A stretch of DNA of 64,000 nucleotides from Rhabdophis nuchalis (GCA_039707465.1 CM077644.1:198373962-198437961), one strand, 5' to 3'; counted from the stretch's first letter, positions 1-11,205 are shown. A program made the numbers and translations. Notes: generated by a model from the letters alone, not told the origin.

Positions 1-1350
1 ACGGGATAGAGGTTGTTCCTCTATCCTTGTCCTATTAGACCTCTCAGCGGCTTTTGATACCATCGACCATGGTATCTTATTGCACCGATTGGGGGGGTTG
101 GGGTTGGGAGGCACCGTTCTACGGTGGTTCTCATCCTACCTCTCTGGTCGGTCGCAATGGGTGTTGGCAGGAGGGCAGAGGTCGTCTCTGAGGCCCCTCA
201 TATGTGGGGTCCCTCAGGGGTCGGTCCTCTCTCCCCTTCTGTTCAACACCTATATGAAGCCGCTGGGCGAGATCATCCGTGGTTTTGGGGTGGAATACCA
301 TCTGTACGCTGATGACACTCAGTTGTACATATCCACCCCAAACCACCCCAACGATGCCATCGAAGTGCTGTCCCGGTGTCTAGAGGCCGTACGGATCTGG
401 ATGGGTAGTAACAAACTCAAACTCAACCCGTCCAAGACCGAGTGGCTGTGGTTTCCGGCACCCCGGTTCAGCCAGTTAAGTCCAACACTGGCCATTGGGG
501 GCGAACAACTGGCCCCCGTGGAGAGGGCACGCAACTTGGGTGTCCTCCTGGATTCCCGGCTGTCCATGGAGGACCATGTGGCGGCCGTGGCCAGGGGGGC
601 GTTCTATCAGGTACGCCTGATACGCCAGTTGCGCCCCTTACTGGACCGGGGAGCCCTTCGCACAGTCACTCAAGCGCTTGTGACATCCCGGCTGAATTAC
701 TGCAACGCTCTCTACATGGGGCTCCCCTTGAGGTGCACTCGAAAGCTACAGTTAGTACAGAATGCGGCCGCGCAGGTGATTATGGGTGCCTCAAGGCAAA
801 CCCACGTAACACCTCTCCTGCGCGAGCTGCACTGGCTGCCTGTGGCCTTTCGAGTGCGCTTCAAGGTGTTGACAACCATCTTTAAATCGCTCCATGGCTC
901 GGGGCCTAGCTATATACGAGACCGCCTCCTGCCCCATATATCCCTTCGTCCGATCCGCTCCCACAGAGAGGGCCTTCTCCGGGTGCCGTCGGCGGGGCAA
1001 TGCCGGTTGGCGACACCCAGGGGAAGGGCCTTCTCTGTGGCGGGCCCGGCCCTCTGGAACGACCTACCCCCCGACCTTCGCACTATCTCGGACCTCCGCC
1101 TCTTCCGCCAACGTCTTAAGACGTATTTATTTCAACAAGCCGGCCTAGGATAGCCCCCCGTTTCTGACTTTTTAAAAATAAATTATAATTTGGGAAGGTT
1201 TTTTAACATGGGTTTTAGCACGGGTTAACTAATTTAATATATTTTAAATTGATATTTATTGTATTTTTGTGGTTTTAATAATGCCTGTGCGCCGCCCTGG
1301 GTCCTAACAAGGAGAAGGGCGGGGTATAAATTTAATAAAATAAAATAAAT
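1..1350 (+). mobile_element. L2-like LINE, 3' portion, cut by window edge
   Basis: A non-LTR retrotransposon of the L2 (CR1 supergroup) type enters from the left edge and ends at about 1350. It comprises the C-terminal half of the reverse transcriptase ORF (2-1153), an AT-rich 3' UTR, a GC hairpin near 1290-1325 (GCCGCCCTGGGTCC paired with AAGGGCGGGG) and an A/T-rich tail of AATAAA-like units. The same 3' end recurs at 11.6, 12.3, 15.4, 38.6, 45.0 and 58.2 kb. The 5' portion lies outside the window. Confidence 0.9.
2..1153 (+). CDS. L2-like reverse transcriptase, C-terminal part, uninterrupted
   Basis: An open frame runs from the window edge to a stop at 1151-1153, about 383 codons. It would copy LINE RNA into DNA at a nicked target. 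Visible blocks are [16 protein letters not shown] (RT block with the first catalytic Asp), [15 protein letters not shown], and the active site YADD at 305-316. These are followed by the L2-type thumb and C-terminal region ([33 protein letters not shown]) ending FQQAGLG. No stop or frameshift is visible, so the visible part of this copy is well preserved; the upstream endonuclease is not visible. Assignment to L2 rather than classic CR1 rests on the [13 protein letters not shown] and WFSSYLSGR motifs, remembered from family members. Confidence 0.85.
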   Translation, partial: RDRGCSSILVLLDLSAAFDTIDHGILLHRLGGLGLGGTVLRWFSSYLSGRSQWVLAGGQRSSLRPLICGVPQGSVLSPLLFNTYMKPLGEIIRGFGVEYHLYADDTQLYISTPNHPNDAIEVLSRCLEAVRIWMGSNKLKLNPSKTEWLWFPAPRFSQLSPTLAIGGEQLAPVERARNLGVLLDSRLSMEDHVAAVARGAFYQVRLIRQLRPLLDRGALRTVTQALVTSRLNYCNALYMGLPLRCTRKLQLVQNAAAQVIMGASRQTHVTPLLRELHWLPVAFRVRFKVLTTIFKSLHGSGPSYIRDRLLPHISLRPIRSHREGLLRVPSAGQCRLATPRGRAFSVAGPALWNDLPPDLRTISDLRLFRQRLKTYLFQQAGLG

Positions 1351-2059
1351 ATATACATTCCATGTTACCTATTCATATGTTATTTTCTACTTTGGCTGAC
1401 CTCATCTGTCAAACATGGACGTTTTGATCAGATGGACATTGCTGAATGATTAGAAGCCATTCCATTGTAAGAACTAGTTTCAACGGGTGATTGCCTGATG
1501 TTTTTTCCCATTTAAGAATGGTAGTGTGGTATTTTTCCTTGAGCTATGTGAGTTTGCAGATGGATTGATCAAAACTACTTGTGTGCTAGAAAACAACAAG
1601 AGCAAGTATCTGCTTTCTCTTTTAATCAGAAGCAGAGTAGATACATTTCAGATATATAAATACATTTGGGAATAGGGAAATGAAGAAACAAAATACTGCA
1701 GTTGAAAGAAGTTCAATGTAAAAAAAGTAGTTGTGAGAATGAAGCAAAAACTAAACACTGAATATTCCTGACAAAAAGAGCAACAGGTCTGTTCTTTTCA
1801 GAAAATCCATGCATTTTATACCCACCATTGTTAAATTTGTAAAATTTTAAACACATCCAGATACTTCTTAACTATTGTAATCTTCCCAGGATCTCCTTGA
1901 GAGAGAAGCCAGAATTTTAAAAATAAAAGAATCCAACAACAACAAGAAACTTCACAGCATCTGCTACAAAATTCCTTTTTAAAGAAAAAGTATTTGGGTG
2001 GCATTTGATATAACTTAAAATCGCAATCTAAAATCTTGGGGGAAGGGAAAGAATGATAT
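1351..2059. other. AT-rich intergenic, nothing recognised
   Basis: No coding region, terminal repeat or known repeat recognised. Stops are frequent in all frames. Confidence 0.5.
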
Positions 2060-2067
2060 GATCAAAT

Positions 2068-2357
2068 CAGATTTGGTGTTCAGCAAGTTCTGACCAATTC
2101 TGGAGAACTGGTAGCAGAAATTTTGAATAGATTGGAGAACCTGTAAATACCACCTCTGACTGGCCCCATCCCCATCTATTCTCTGCCTCTTGAGTCCCAG
2201 CTGATTGGGAGGAAATGGGGATTTTGTAGTAACCATCCCCTAGAGTGGGGTGGGAATGGAGATTTTTCAGTATCCTTCCCCTGCCATGCCCGCCAAGTCA
2301 TGCCCAAGAAGCCACAGCCACAGAACTGGTAGTAAAAACCTTGGAATCCCACAACTG
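2068..2357. mobile_element. hAT-like non-autonomous element (290 bp)
   Basis: The left end CAGATTTGGTGTTCAGCAAG and the right end GGAATCCCACAACTG are degenerate inverted termini of the CAGNGGTGG family. The element is bounded by GATCAAAT (2060-2067) and GGTCAAAT (2358-2365), an 8-bp target duplication with one mismatch, as expected for hAT. Its interior matches the element at 61607-61917 in reverse orientation (shared ATTGGGAGGAAATGGGG-like stretch). No transposase is present. Confidence 0.8.
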
Positions 2358-2365
2358 GGTCAAAT

Positions 2366-3869
2366 GGTTATTTATTATGGATTAATGTACACAAATGATG
2401 ATATAGGTGTCATAACTTTTAAATTTATTTTTTACTCAGTATAAGTACAAGGATCCTTATCTGGGAGGTGCAAAGTGGGAACTCTTAAATGTTTTCTATT
2501 CAAGTTAGAATTCCTCACAATGCAGCCAGTTTTTTTTTTTTAAAGAAAGGATTTCTGAATGGAGGTTCGTACATATTCAAATCATGCTCAGTGAAATGGG
2601 ATTTTGAAATGAAGCAGATAATAGGATAAAGTTTAAGCATTAGTATAATGTAATATAAAATCTGACTTCTAGATAGAGATATTCATTGAAGGTGATCCTC
2701 AGGTAAATGCTAAATGCAATTCTAAACACAATAGGCCTTGGAGTAGAAGTATATAAGATTATGATTTGTACTATGTAAATCTAGCAGACCCACTTCAAAA
2801 TGTCCTTTTTATATTGCTGGAATAAATTTAACTTAGCATTCTAATCCCAAAGGGCATAGAGTAAATTCACGTATAACCTTCAAGATACTTAATAGATCAG
2901 ACTTCATTATGGACATATTTCTGAGAGTCTTCATCGTAATGGACAACATTTTCATTATCCTAAGACAAGACAAAGAACTGCTTCAAGCCCTTCATAACAC
3001 TCCACTAAAGAGCCATTTAGTCATAATACCAATAATTGCAGAAGAAAGGTCACTCTTCAAATGTTCCTTTAGGAAGAAACAAAAGAAAATGGCTGAAATC
3101 TATACCTTTTCCTTTCTTCTTCTTCTTTTTTTCTTTCAGTCATAATCCATGTCTTAAATGATTTAGTCAGAAGGGCAATGTACAATGGGCTTCATTGATT
3201 TAGACTATTTTTTTGTCTACTGAACTGTGCACATTTCCTAAGAATCCTTGGCCATTTTAAATTCAGACTGATGCAAATTGCATAAGAAAATCAACATAAA
3301 ATAAAATAATAACATAAAAAAACCATTAAGGACCATTGTGGCTCAATACTAAATTACCCTATATGGAAAAGTAAACAGAAGGCACAGACATAGAAAAAAA
3401 AAGATGATTTATAAACTCATTGATCTTTATTCTTCTGCAGGATCACTTCCTTTAAAATCCCCCTAAAACCAACAATGAAGAATGAAAATACTGAACTAAC
3501 AATCAGCATAATTTTTCAAACATTACTTGCTTTTTGAACTAGACAATTTCCTCCAAAAGTTCAATATATTGTTCTGTCAACCTTTCTTCATACTATAATA
3601 TTACCTAGAGTAGCATTCAGTGTTTATTTTGAAATAGTTTAATGTAATTATTGTAGTTGCAAACAAAGTCACAAATTCTATGTTGTACAACACTGAAGTA
3701 TAACAAGAAATCAGTTATATTTGAAAAGGAAAGAAAAATGTTTGAAGGCAGACAGAATAGGACACTAGGATTAGAGCACTTTGATGAACAACCAGAAACT
3801 ATTTTACTGTGATATCCCAACTATCATGTTCAGATAGTTCTTTTCAATGTTTGTTTTTGGATCTCACTG
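2366..3869. other. AT-rich intergenic, nothing recognised
   Basis: Low-GC DNA with short homopolymers (T run near 2530). The small open frames inside have no recognisable domain. Confidence 0.5.
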
Positions 3870-3883
3870 TTGAGAACAACATA

Positions 3884-4237
3884 GGTAAAGTTAAGGTTCC
3901 CTTGCACATATGTGCTAGTCGTTCCCGACTCTAGGGGACGGTGCTCATCTCCATTTCAAAGCTGAAGAGCCAGCGCTGTCCAAAGATGTCTCTCTGGTCA
4001 TGTGGCCAACATGACTAAACACCAGAGGCACACGGAACGCTGTTACCTTCCCACCAAAGGTGGTCCCTATTTTTCTACTTGCATTTTTACATGCTTTCGA
4101 ACTGCTAGGTTGGCAGAAGCTGGGACAAGTAATGGAGCTCACTCCATTATGCAGCGCTAGGGATTCGAACCACCAAACTGCTGATCTTTCTGATTAACAA
4201 TCTCAGCATTTGAGTCACTGAACCACCACGTCCCGCT
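3884..4237 (-). mobile_element. Sauria-type tRNA-derived SINE, minus strand
   Basis: The plus strand reads from the element's 3' end (GGTAAAGTTAAGG, the complement of an ACCTTT-type tail) to its tRNA-like head at about 4150-4235, which contains GGGATTCGAACC, the complement of a B box. It is flanked by TTGAGAACAACATA (3870-3883) and TTGAGAATGACATA (4238-4251), a 14-bp target duplication with two mismatches. A second copy in the opposite orientation lies at about 33711-34056. Sauria SINEs are known to be mobilised by BovB LINEs. The family name is from memory. Confidence 0.8.
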
Positions 4238-4255
4238 TTGAGAATGACATAGTTG

Positions 4256-4475
4256 TTATATGTATATGAGAGCCAATTTGGAGTAGTAGCATCAGGCTAG
4301 AAACCAGAATATTGTGAGTTCTAGTTCTGCCTTAGCCACACAGCCACCTAGGTGACTTTGAGCCAGTTACTTTCTCTCAGTCTTAGGAAGGAGACAATGG
4401 CAAACCTCTTCTGAAACACCTCCTCCCCAAATGCAGGGAGTTGTTCCAGCAATCTCCAAGAATCCGACATGATTG
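4256..4475 (+). mobile_element. tRNA-derived SINE-like fragment, second family
   Basis: It starts GAGCCAATTTGGAGTAGTAG, resembling the A-box head (gagccagtttggtgtagtgg) of a common squamate tRNA SINE. A degenerate B box, GAGTTCTAGTTCTGCC, follows at about 4315, then GGTGACTTTGAGCCAGTTAC. The end is uncertain (near AATCCGACATGATTGAAC) and no clear target duplication was found. It sits directly beside the Sauria SINE. Confidence 0.5.
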
Positions 4476-4925
4476 AACAAAACAGAATATATTTCAGCTT
4501 TAGACTTATTTATCCTTCCCAGACTCTGATAACCACTATGCAATAAGACAAGACACTGATCACATCTCTTGTTTGAACTGCCATCTGCCCATGTTGATAT
4601 TACTACATTCCAAATCAATATATCACCTCTTCTGCTCTTGCTACGCTCCAAGGTGATGTTAAAAAGCAGAGATAAAAACCGACCAAGCTCTGTGTTGGGC
4701 CACTTGAGAATGATCACTTGGCATATCTTCTTTTTTTACTACTATCAACTGGTAAAGGGCAAAGGAGAGAACCACAGCAAAAAAAAAATGTATTCCCCAA
4801 AACTTACAAATATGCAAAAAGGACACCATGGTTAATATTGCCAAAAGTTACCAAGAGTTCTAAAAAAAAAAAAAAGGCAACCTATTGTCTCTGCATACTT
4901 TGCCAGACTTAAATTGAGTAAAAAC

Positions 4926-5150
4926 CAGTGGTGGGTTCCTACCAGTTTGGACCAGTTTAGCTGAACTGGTAGTGGTTTGGTGACCTGGGTTGCTGGAACT
5001 GCCAGTGACCCAGGCCTGTAAAACCACCAAACTGGTTCTCCCGATGGTGTCACAGGCGCTCCCATATTGTTTTTTTATAGTACTGTGCATGCGTACGTGC
5101 TGCACAATCACAAGCAAACTGACAATAGCAGCTGCTAGAACCCACCCCTG
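4926..5150. mobile_element. hAT-like MITE (225 bp)
   Basis: Termini CAGTGGTGGGTTCCTACC and CTAGAACCCACCCCTG are imperfect inverted repeats. The flanks are GTAAAAAC (4918-4925) and GTAAAAAT (5151-5158), an 8-bp duplication with one mismatch. The interior has the subterminal motif AACTGGTAGTGGTTTGG and no coding capacity. Same terminal family as 31250-31598, 28650-30124 and 25822-25976. Confidence 0.85.
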
Positions 5151-5159
5151 GTAAAAATG

Positions 5160-6150
5160 TATCTCGATATTGCACTTCTTTAAGCATATCCAGTAGCTTT
5201 CCCATAACCATTGTCCCAATAAGCTGCCCCAAGAAATAAAAATTAGAAATAGGATTATAGTTGTAAAAAAATGGCTGAGTCCAGAGAGAACTTTTTAACA
5301 AGGGGGCATTCATTTAAAGCTGAATTCCTGAAATGAGGAATTGCTAATCTTCCATAAACTGACCATAATGCACTGTCCAAAATTCCAAGGATGCAGGCTG
5401 TAGGATGCAGGATGAAATAAGTGATTGCACCTATTAAGATTCAATAATCAAGATGGAAAATCTGAGGGATTTGGCAAAGAATTGTGAAGTTAATGATAAA
5501 GTGTGGAAGTATTTGTACTTGATGTTCTCCCTGCTTTCCCAGAAGGGTGTTGACTACCCTAAACAAAGGTCCTTCCAATTGATATGAGAGAAGTGGTGGC
5601 TGTTTGTCTCTCTTGCGGCTATGACGTAAGGCTGAATTTGACTTCATACTTGCTCTTGCTTTTCATCTTTTGATACTGGCATTCCAGGCACTGTTTCTGT
5701 TGACTCATCTCCCAGAATATCTTAGTAAATAAAAAGCCAGCCAGGATCAGCATACATTGAGAGACAACTTGGGAATAATTTCAACAGGAACCCTGACATG
5801 AATATAGTTTCTTTTCAGGTCTTCTTACACAATACCTATAGTTTGAGAAATATAAATAGTGGATTAGAAATAAGGTTATAGAGGTCCACTCAAGTGTATT
5901 ATCACCAAGTTATTGACTTACACTTTAATAACATTAAGTGTATGCTGCATACACATTATATTAAATTATAACTCTCTCACTGTAAAACAACCCATTTAAT
6001 TACAAGTAAATATTTATTTTTTCATGTTGATATTGCCTTCCACCCCAACTCCCTTTTCCGCTCATATTGCTGCTCAAATGTAGTGCAACATTTTATAAAT
6101 GTTTCTCAATTGATGCCAATATAGGTTTTCTTTCTTTTCTAAAGACCCTT
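5160..6150. other. AT-rich intergenic, nothing recognised
   Basis: No gene, RNA gene or bounded repeat recognised. Small antisense open frames have no domain signature. Confidence 0.5.
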
Positions 6151-6169
6151 CATGCATGAAGCAACACTG

Positions 6170-6643
6170 GAAGGCAATATGATAATAAAATATATGCGTG
6201 TGGTCCCCCATGCACCCCAGGCATGTGTCCCCCTGCACATACATGCATGATTCCCCCAACGGCCCATTTTGGGCCTAGCACGCCTCCCTGAAGCCGCAGC
6301 CCCCCCCCCCCCACGCACGCTTCCCCTGTGCATCCCTACGCTATTACAGGTGTTATGTCCACCTTGTATGCAGCTTTATTCCTCTCTAGCGTTCATCTCC
6401 ATTGTTCAGTGATGCATTTCCTGCCTCTCTGGGATTTACCTCTATCTGCTCCTGTGAGGCACTTTCTGTTCTTATTGGATGTATATCAATGGCTTGTATA
6501 ATGTTTTGCAGAGATCCAAAAATCAGCTGGCTGGCAGGAGGCATGTGCATATGCTTGGTGGAGCTCAGCTTGGGCGACGGCTTACCTGCCAGAAGGGAAG
6601 CCTCCATGTGCCACCTGTGGCACGTGTGCCATAGGTTCGCCAT
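6170..6643. mobile_element. Degenerate hAT-like remnant of the GTGATGGC-end family
   Basis: The right end GTGCCATAGGTTCGCCATCATGG matches the right end of the bounded element at 18334-18700, and the body shares GGGCCTAGCACGCCTCCCTG and AGATCCAAAAATCAGCTGGCTGG. The left terminus is not visible, and a run of twelve C lies near 6301. The 338-base open frame at 6402-6740 crosses it by chance. Confidence 0.55.
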
Positions 6644-6649
6644 CATGGA

Positions 6650-7690
6650 TATAAACTGTTTCAGAAAATACTTTGAGTTTATGTTAACAAGCAGATCTTC
6701 ATGCAACTGTTGTATTGAAAATTGGGAGGAAGAATATTAAAATGGATAAATGAGCTACAAAGGCCAAATCCAGTTTTCTTAGTGGACTGTAAGCATGCCC
6801 TAACATGGCGCCACTAAGCATTTTTGCCCCGCAGTTTATTTTATGTCATGGAAAGACATTCAAATCAAAATACAGCTAGAGGTAATATTCTACTATTTGT
6901 CAAATCACATGCATGGCTGTGTAGCAAGCTCACACCGAATATAATGGATTGTACCCTCCAGGTAGGATCACTTACTAAAATGGGCTTTGTTTTAATGTTT
7001 AATAAACATAAGTGAAGCCTGGTATCCTTGATTGAGGCTGTACATTCCCTGAAAGCACAAAACTGAATCCACTCTTTAAAATATGCCTTATCATGATGTA
7101 AACACATATTGTAAGTGTTTCAGCTCACTGAGCTCAGGAGAATGCCCTATTAGAGCTGAATGCAGATTTGGCATTTTGTGTTATAATGAATGCAAGTGCA
7201 TCTTCCTGTATTTATTTATTTGAGGATAGATGCTGTTTTTAAAGTAGCAATTCTTGCTTTCCGTTCATCAACTTGTTATGGCTTGTTTAAGCTTACTTTA
7301 CTTTACTTTATTTTTTTCCATGCTACCTTGTATATGTCCTTTTCTTCTTCTCTGCATTATTTTTTGTCCTATTTCAGCAAATGAATATGATCAGAATAAT
7401 TAGATTGTAGAGCCGATTCAAAATCAAATGACATCTTTTCCCAATGCTGTACGGATGTCTGAACTTCCAGAATATGATATGGTACTGGGAAATTTTATCA
7501 GGAGGGCCACATGTGGAAGATATCCAAGTTAGGAAAAATTAAGTTAAAGTAATGTAACGGGTCCATTTCTGGACTTCTGAAACTTCCGGGATCGCCCGTT
7601 TATCACCCTCCCAGAGTTACCATGCAGGCCCTGCACTTACCTGGCATCCAAAATGGGCTGCATGGATACTCCTGGGAGGGAAGGGGTGGG
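6650..7690. other. Intergenic, nothing recognised
   Basis: Mostly AT-rich, with a short GC-richer patch at 7560-7690. No coding or RNA gene recognised. Confidence 0.45.
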
Positions 7691-7714
7691 ATGGGTGAGG
7701 CAGCCAGTCCTTGC

Positions 7715-7794
7715 AACTACCAGTTCGGTGAACCAGATGTAAAATTAGCATCCAGTTGGCTCAAACCAGTCTGAACCAGCTGAATTCCACCCCT
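7715..7794. mobile_element. hAT-like 3' end fragment
   Basis: The stretch from ACCAGTTCGGTGAACCAG to GAATTCCACCCCTG resembles the right ends of the CAGNGGTGG hAT-like elements. No left end or 8-bp duplication was found. Confidence 0.4.
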
Positions 7795-7935
7795 GTGGCT
7801 CTTTCTAAAATCTACGATGATCTCCTTTGTTTTATTAACATTTAGTACCAGGTTGCTTTTATTGCACCAGATCACCAGAGCCTTCACCTCTTTCCTATCT
7901 GCATTTTCATTACATGTATCCTCTGAGCTTACTGT
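7795..7935 (-). pseudogene. Rex1-like reverse transcriptase fragment
   Basis: The minus-strand frame reads VIWCNKSNLVLNVNKTKEII followed by VDFRKS. This resembles the Rex1/Babar RT segment just after the YxDD box (W-C ... L-N-x-x-K-T-K-E ... D-F-R). Only about 47 codons are preserved. It lies downstream, on the minus strand, of the Rex1 3' end at 7940-8385, so it is either a separate insertion or a rearranged piece of the same copy. Confidence 0.6.
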
Positions 7936-7939
7936 GTAC

Positions 7940-8385
7940 AAGTATACACGTATACAAGTATAAGTATAATCTTTATTGTCATTGTACTTAAATACAACAA
8001 AATTGGTTTTAACCTCACTGGTGCAAAATTATAGCAGAAATGAAAAAAAGGAAGAAAAAGGAAGAAAAACTAGCATGTCCATGGAATGATTGAGGTTGTA
8101 TTTATAAGTCTTAATTAAGCAAGCCCAAGAATAGAAACTATCTTTAAACCTGTTTGTTCGGCTATTTTTTGATGTCTTCTGCTTGATGGTAGAAGTGCAA
8201 AGAGACACTGACCAGGGTGTGAATCATCTCTGAGTATCTTCCTTATTCTGCTAAAGCAGCGAGACCTAGTGATATTATCCAGTGGTGTCAGAGGGCAACC
8301 AATGGTTTCTTGTGCCAAATTGATCACTCTGTAGTGCCTTCCTGTCTGCAGCTGTTAAACCAGCATACCATATCATAATGCAATA
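7940..8385 (-). mobile_element. Rex1-like LINE, 3' end, 5'-truncated
   Basis: Two overlapping minus-strand frames (8275-8457 and 8115-8327) carry the Rex1 C-terminal region: WYAGLTAADRKALQ, then INLAQETIGCPLTPLDNIT, RCFSRIRKILRDDSHPG and LLPSSRRH. A frameshift separates them. A 3' UTR follows at 7940-8110, whose end (complement of TAATCTTTATTGTCATTGTAC) matches the usual Rex1-type tail. A related fragment lies at 56780-57290. Not functional. Confidence 0.75.
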
Positions 8386-8459
8386 AAATAAAATAATAAG
8401 GATAAACAGACTAAAAGTTTTTAGAAAATGATACAGGATAACTTTAAGACCATTCAAGG

Positions 8460-9394
8460 AAGAAAAAAGTATAATTAGGGGAAAAATATTAAAATTCAGA
8501 GCTGAAGTTTACCATTCTGGTGAATAATATTTCTATGTGTTCTGAATTTATTCATTGTTATCTCTTCAGTTCATTTTTCCATCAAAATTGTCTGTGTACT
8601 TGTGAATCTATCACTTTGAATTCCATGTTGGTCCTACAGTAGCTATGCCAATGCACTTAAGAGCAGTTTTCAAGATATATCCTGGTTATTCATTTGCAAC
8701 AACCACACAAAATAAACCATAACAATAAAAGTTCCAATTGTAAATGGTTTTAAAAAATGTATAACTACATCACTAGGACAAAAACAGTAGCATCAAGCAA
8801 TCTTCTTTTATATAGTTTATAATATCTGAGAGTTGTTGAAAATCTAGATTTGGATGCATTTCATATACACTCAAAGAAGTGAAACATGCTCATACAACAG
8901 CTGGCAAGCTATTGTGCATATTCAGGACTGCATCGTAAAAGAACTTGTCAACAACTGTTCATAGTTCACTGAAATTAGAACTTTATAAACAATGCAGTGT
9001 ATATTTCTGTGCCAGGAGATGGCACTCATTCTATTAAATATCTACATATGTCTACATATATATATAAATACAAACACACACACACACACACAACTATATA
9101 GTTTCCCTAAAATGTATCTTTTTGATCAGTTAAGACAAATATAATAATAATAAAAGAATGAAGGCACCAAAGGAAAGGAGAAAGGAAGTCTAAAGAAATA
9201 ATGAGTTCAATATGTAAAATGTAAGAAATGTCTTTTTAATAAAACAAAAAAATCATTTGTGTCTCTTATTTAAACAAGGAAACATACTTCTAGTAAATTA
9301 AATAAACAGAAGCTTCTTTCAGTCTCTTGATTTGTAGATTATCTGCAAACATTTTGATGAAACATTTGGAATATGCACTAAGAGTTGCAAGAAA
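8460..9394. other. AT-rich intergenic with (CA)n
   Basis: No gene recognised. A (CA)n microsatellite occupies about 9074-9092, with AT-rich flanks. Confidence 0.5.
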
Positions 9395-9445
9395 AAGAAG
9401 GGGAAGGGAGGAGAGGGAAGCGGAGGAGGGGAGGGGAGAAGAGAT
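9395..9445. repeat. Purine-rich low-complexity tract
   Basis: Almost pure A/G (AAGAAGGGGAAGGGAGGAGA and onward). Confidence 0.8.
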
Positions 9446-9660
9446 CAAAATAAAAACAAAACAGCTTGAATTAGGTGATCTCCAGGTTCTTATCTAAACA
9501 TTATGTACTATGAAGGGAGAATTGTATGATTTCTAACATATATTGAATGGAAGTGGATGGATGTTGCAGGGCCATGAAGGTTGATCACAATCCATTACAG
9601 ATAATTTACAATGTAGATTATACGATGTTTTGTACAGGTGGATTCTTTCTACAGATGAAG

Positions 9661-9734
9661 AAAAGAAAAGAAAAGAAGGAGGGAGGGAGGAAGGGAGGAA
9701 GGGAGGAAGGGAGGAAGGAAGGAAGGAAGGAAGA
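9661..9734. repeat. (GGGA)n/(GGAA)n purine microsatellite
   Basis: An uninterrupted purine tract passes from AAAAG through GGGA to GGAA units. It makes an open frame of Lys, Glu, Gly and Arg repeats that is not a gene. Confidence 0.9.
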
Positions 9735-9821
9735 ATTATGCTTTTCCTTTGTTCTATTTGTTCTCTTTCAAAATGACATTAGGACTTTTTCATTGAATGC
9801 AGAAAACAAGTAACCTTTTCC

Positions 9822-10340
9822 CAATGATTCTCTATCTGTCTCTATTGTTCAATCTGTGCTTTTATCAGCTCAGATTGCCTTGCCATCTTGATAGCTTTGT
9901 GAAGGATTAAGTCATCTATTAACTGTATTTTCTCAGATAATTCCTTATCTGAAATCCCAAACATAAAGCTGTCTCTAAGATAATCTCCTCTCCGCTCTGC
10001 AAACTCAGTATTACTGGTTCGTACAGGCGTCTAACAAATGACCGTACTGTCTTTTTGGTTTCTCTGCTCTTTGATAACAACAGAACTGTTTATACAGTAT
10101 ATTTTTTTAAGGGATGAAATGGGCATCAGATTTGGCCATGACTATTTCATAATCATTCCTTTCAGCTTTAGAGATGTATTAGCTTCTTTGCCCATCAGAT
10201 ATAGGAGAAAGCTTACAGTACTTGTATTATTTCTTTTTTCCTTGAAGAGCTTCATAGCTCATCAGCAAAACTTCCTTTCGCATCCAATCATGGCAATGGA
10301 GTGTAAAAGCAAAAAAGGATCTATTGATGTCAGGTAAACT
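9822..10340 (-). pseudogene. Ty3/Gypsy-type gag remnant
   Basis: Reading the minus strand across frameshifts and stops gives, from 10.2 kb downward, VMAKSDAHFIP, then YKQFCCYQRAEKPK, and at about 9840-10015 RGDYLRDSFMFGISDKELSE followed by LQ/IQ, LILHKAIKMARQSELI. These match the retrotransposon Gag pattern (F-x-P-x-x-N-x-x-x-E, F-x-x-R-x-Q-x-P-G-E, I-R-D-x-x-V-x-G-I-x-D, L-x-K-A-I-x-x-A-R-Q-S-E). At least two in-frame stops occur. No LTR was found nearby. It differs from the gag at 19.4 kb. The 300-base plus-strand open frame at 10038-10337 is its antisense shadow. Confidence 0.65.
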
Positions 10341-10344
10341 GTAG

Positions 10345-10990
10345 CAAGGGGGCTAAATACAAATTGGCAATACTATCATCTGCACATGGGGAGGAAACAA
10401 GACTTAACCATATTCACTGATTCTAACTTATCTTGGTTAGATTACATATTGCTTCTGTTTGCATTTAATTGTGAGATTTTGGAATTTACCTAAAATAAAT
10501 CTCATATTTCCCTATTTGAAATTCAGCAATTTTATCATTGTAAATTGTTCTCACATTTTTAGTTAGCATGGATGACTATCAAAAAGTCAAGTGACGGCAC
10601 ACAAAATTAATAAAATAATGAAAATCACTAATAAAAATTAATACAATAACAGCTCCATCTTAAATGTGGTGATCTTTATTCCAGGAACTAGAATTTTCTA
10701 GAATCTTACTAGATTGTTCCCTGATTCTATTTACCATTTATGTTTAGGAAAATTGCTATCAGTGCAATACCTCTGTTATGTTTTGACCTCCAAATAAAGT
10801 CAATTTCCAATTCTTCCTTAGTAAACTCAAGCGAAAGGAAGTAAACTTTTTGGAAAAAAGATTGATCTCAGAACAATTGTCTTCAGGTTACTTTATTCTG
10901 AGGCAAGAATGACATTAAACATAACTGGAATCAGTGTAGTGAACCCTTTCTTTGACTTTATATCAGCAGGGTATGCTGACAAGCTTGAAA
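10345..10990. other. AT-rich intergenic, nothing recognised
   Basis: No coding or repeat signature recognised. Confidence 0.45.
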
Positions 10991-10994
10991 CTAA

Positions 10995-11205
10995 CTACGC
11001 ACCCCCTTGCTTGTACAATTGCACAATCCAGGTCAACTTCTTTTCCCAAGGTCGTTTCTGCTGAGCATATATCCCAGCTGACCAATCCATGCCACTGATG
11101 GCGAAGAACTGGAGGGCCTTATCCCAGTGGGACTGCAACATGGCCTTTAACTGGCTGACCATCTCAGCCTGCTGAGCCGCCAGGTGCCAGTACCTAGTCT
11201 TGCAC
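10995..11205 (-). pseudogene. Unrecognised coding-like fragment fused to an L2 3' end
   Basis: A minus-strand frame of about 70 codons has balanced amino-acid use, with motifs AAQQAEMVSQLKAMLQ, FFAISGMDWSAGIY and KRPWEKKLTWIVQLYKQGG. Its GC content is higher than the AT-rich DNA to its left, and it abuts the plus-strand L2 fragment at about 11206. I do not recognise the family. A gag-like or LINE ORF1-like helical segment is possible. The frame has no convincing start of its own. Confidence 0.3.

Noticed and set aside
6402..6740. 112-codon plus-strand and 106-codon minus-strand frames over the same DNA
   Set aside because: They cross a decayed hAT remnant and unique DNA and have no recognisable domain.
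10038..10337. A 99-codon plus-strand frame
   Set aside because: Antisense to the degenerate gag. Composition is unremarkable.
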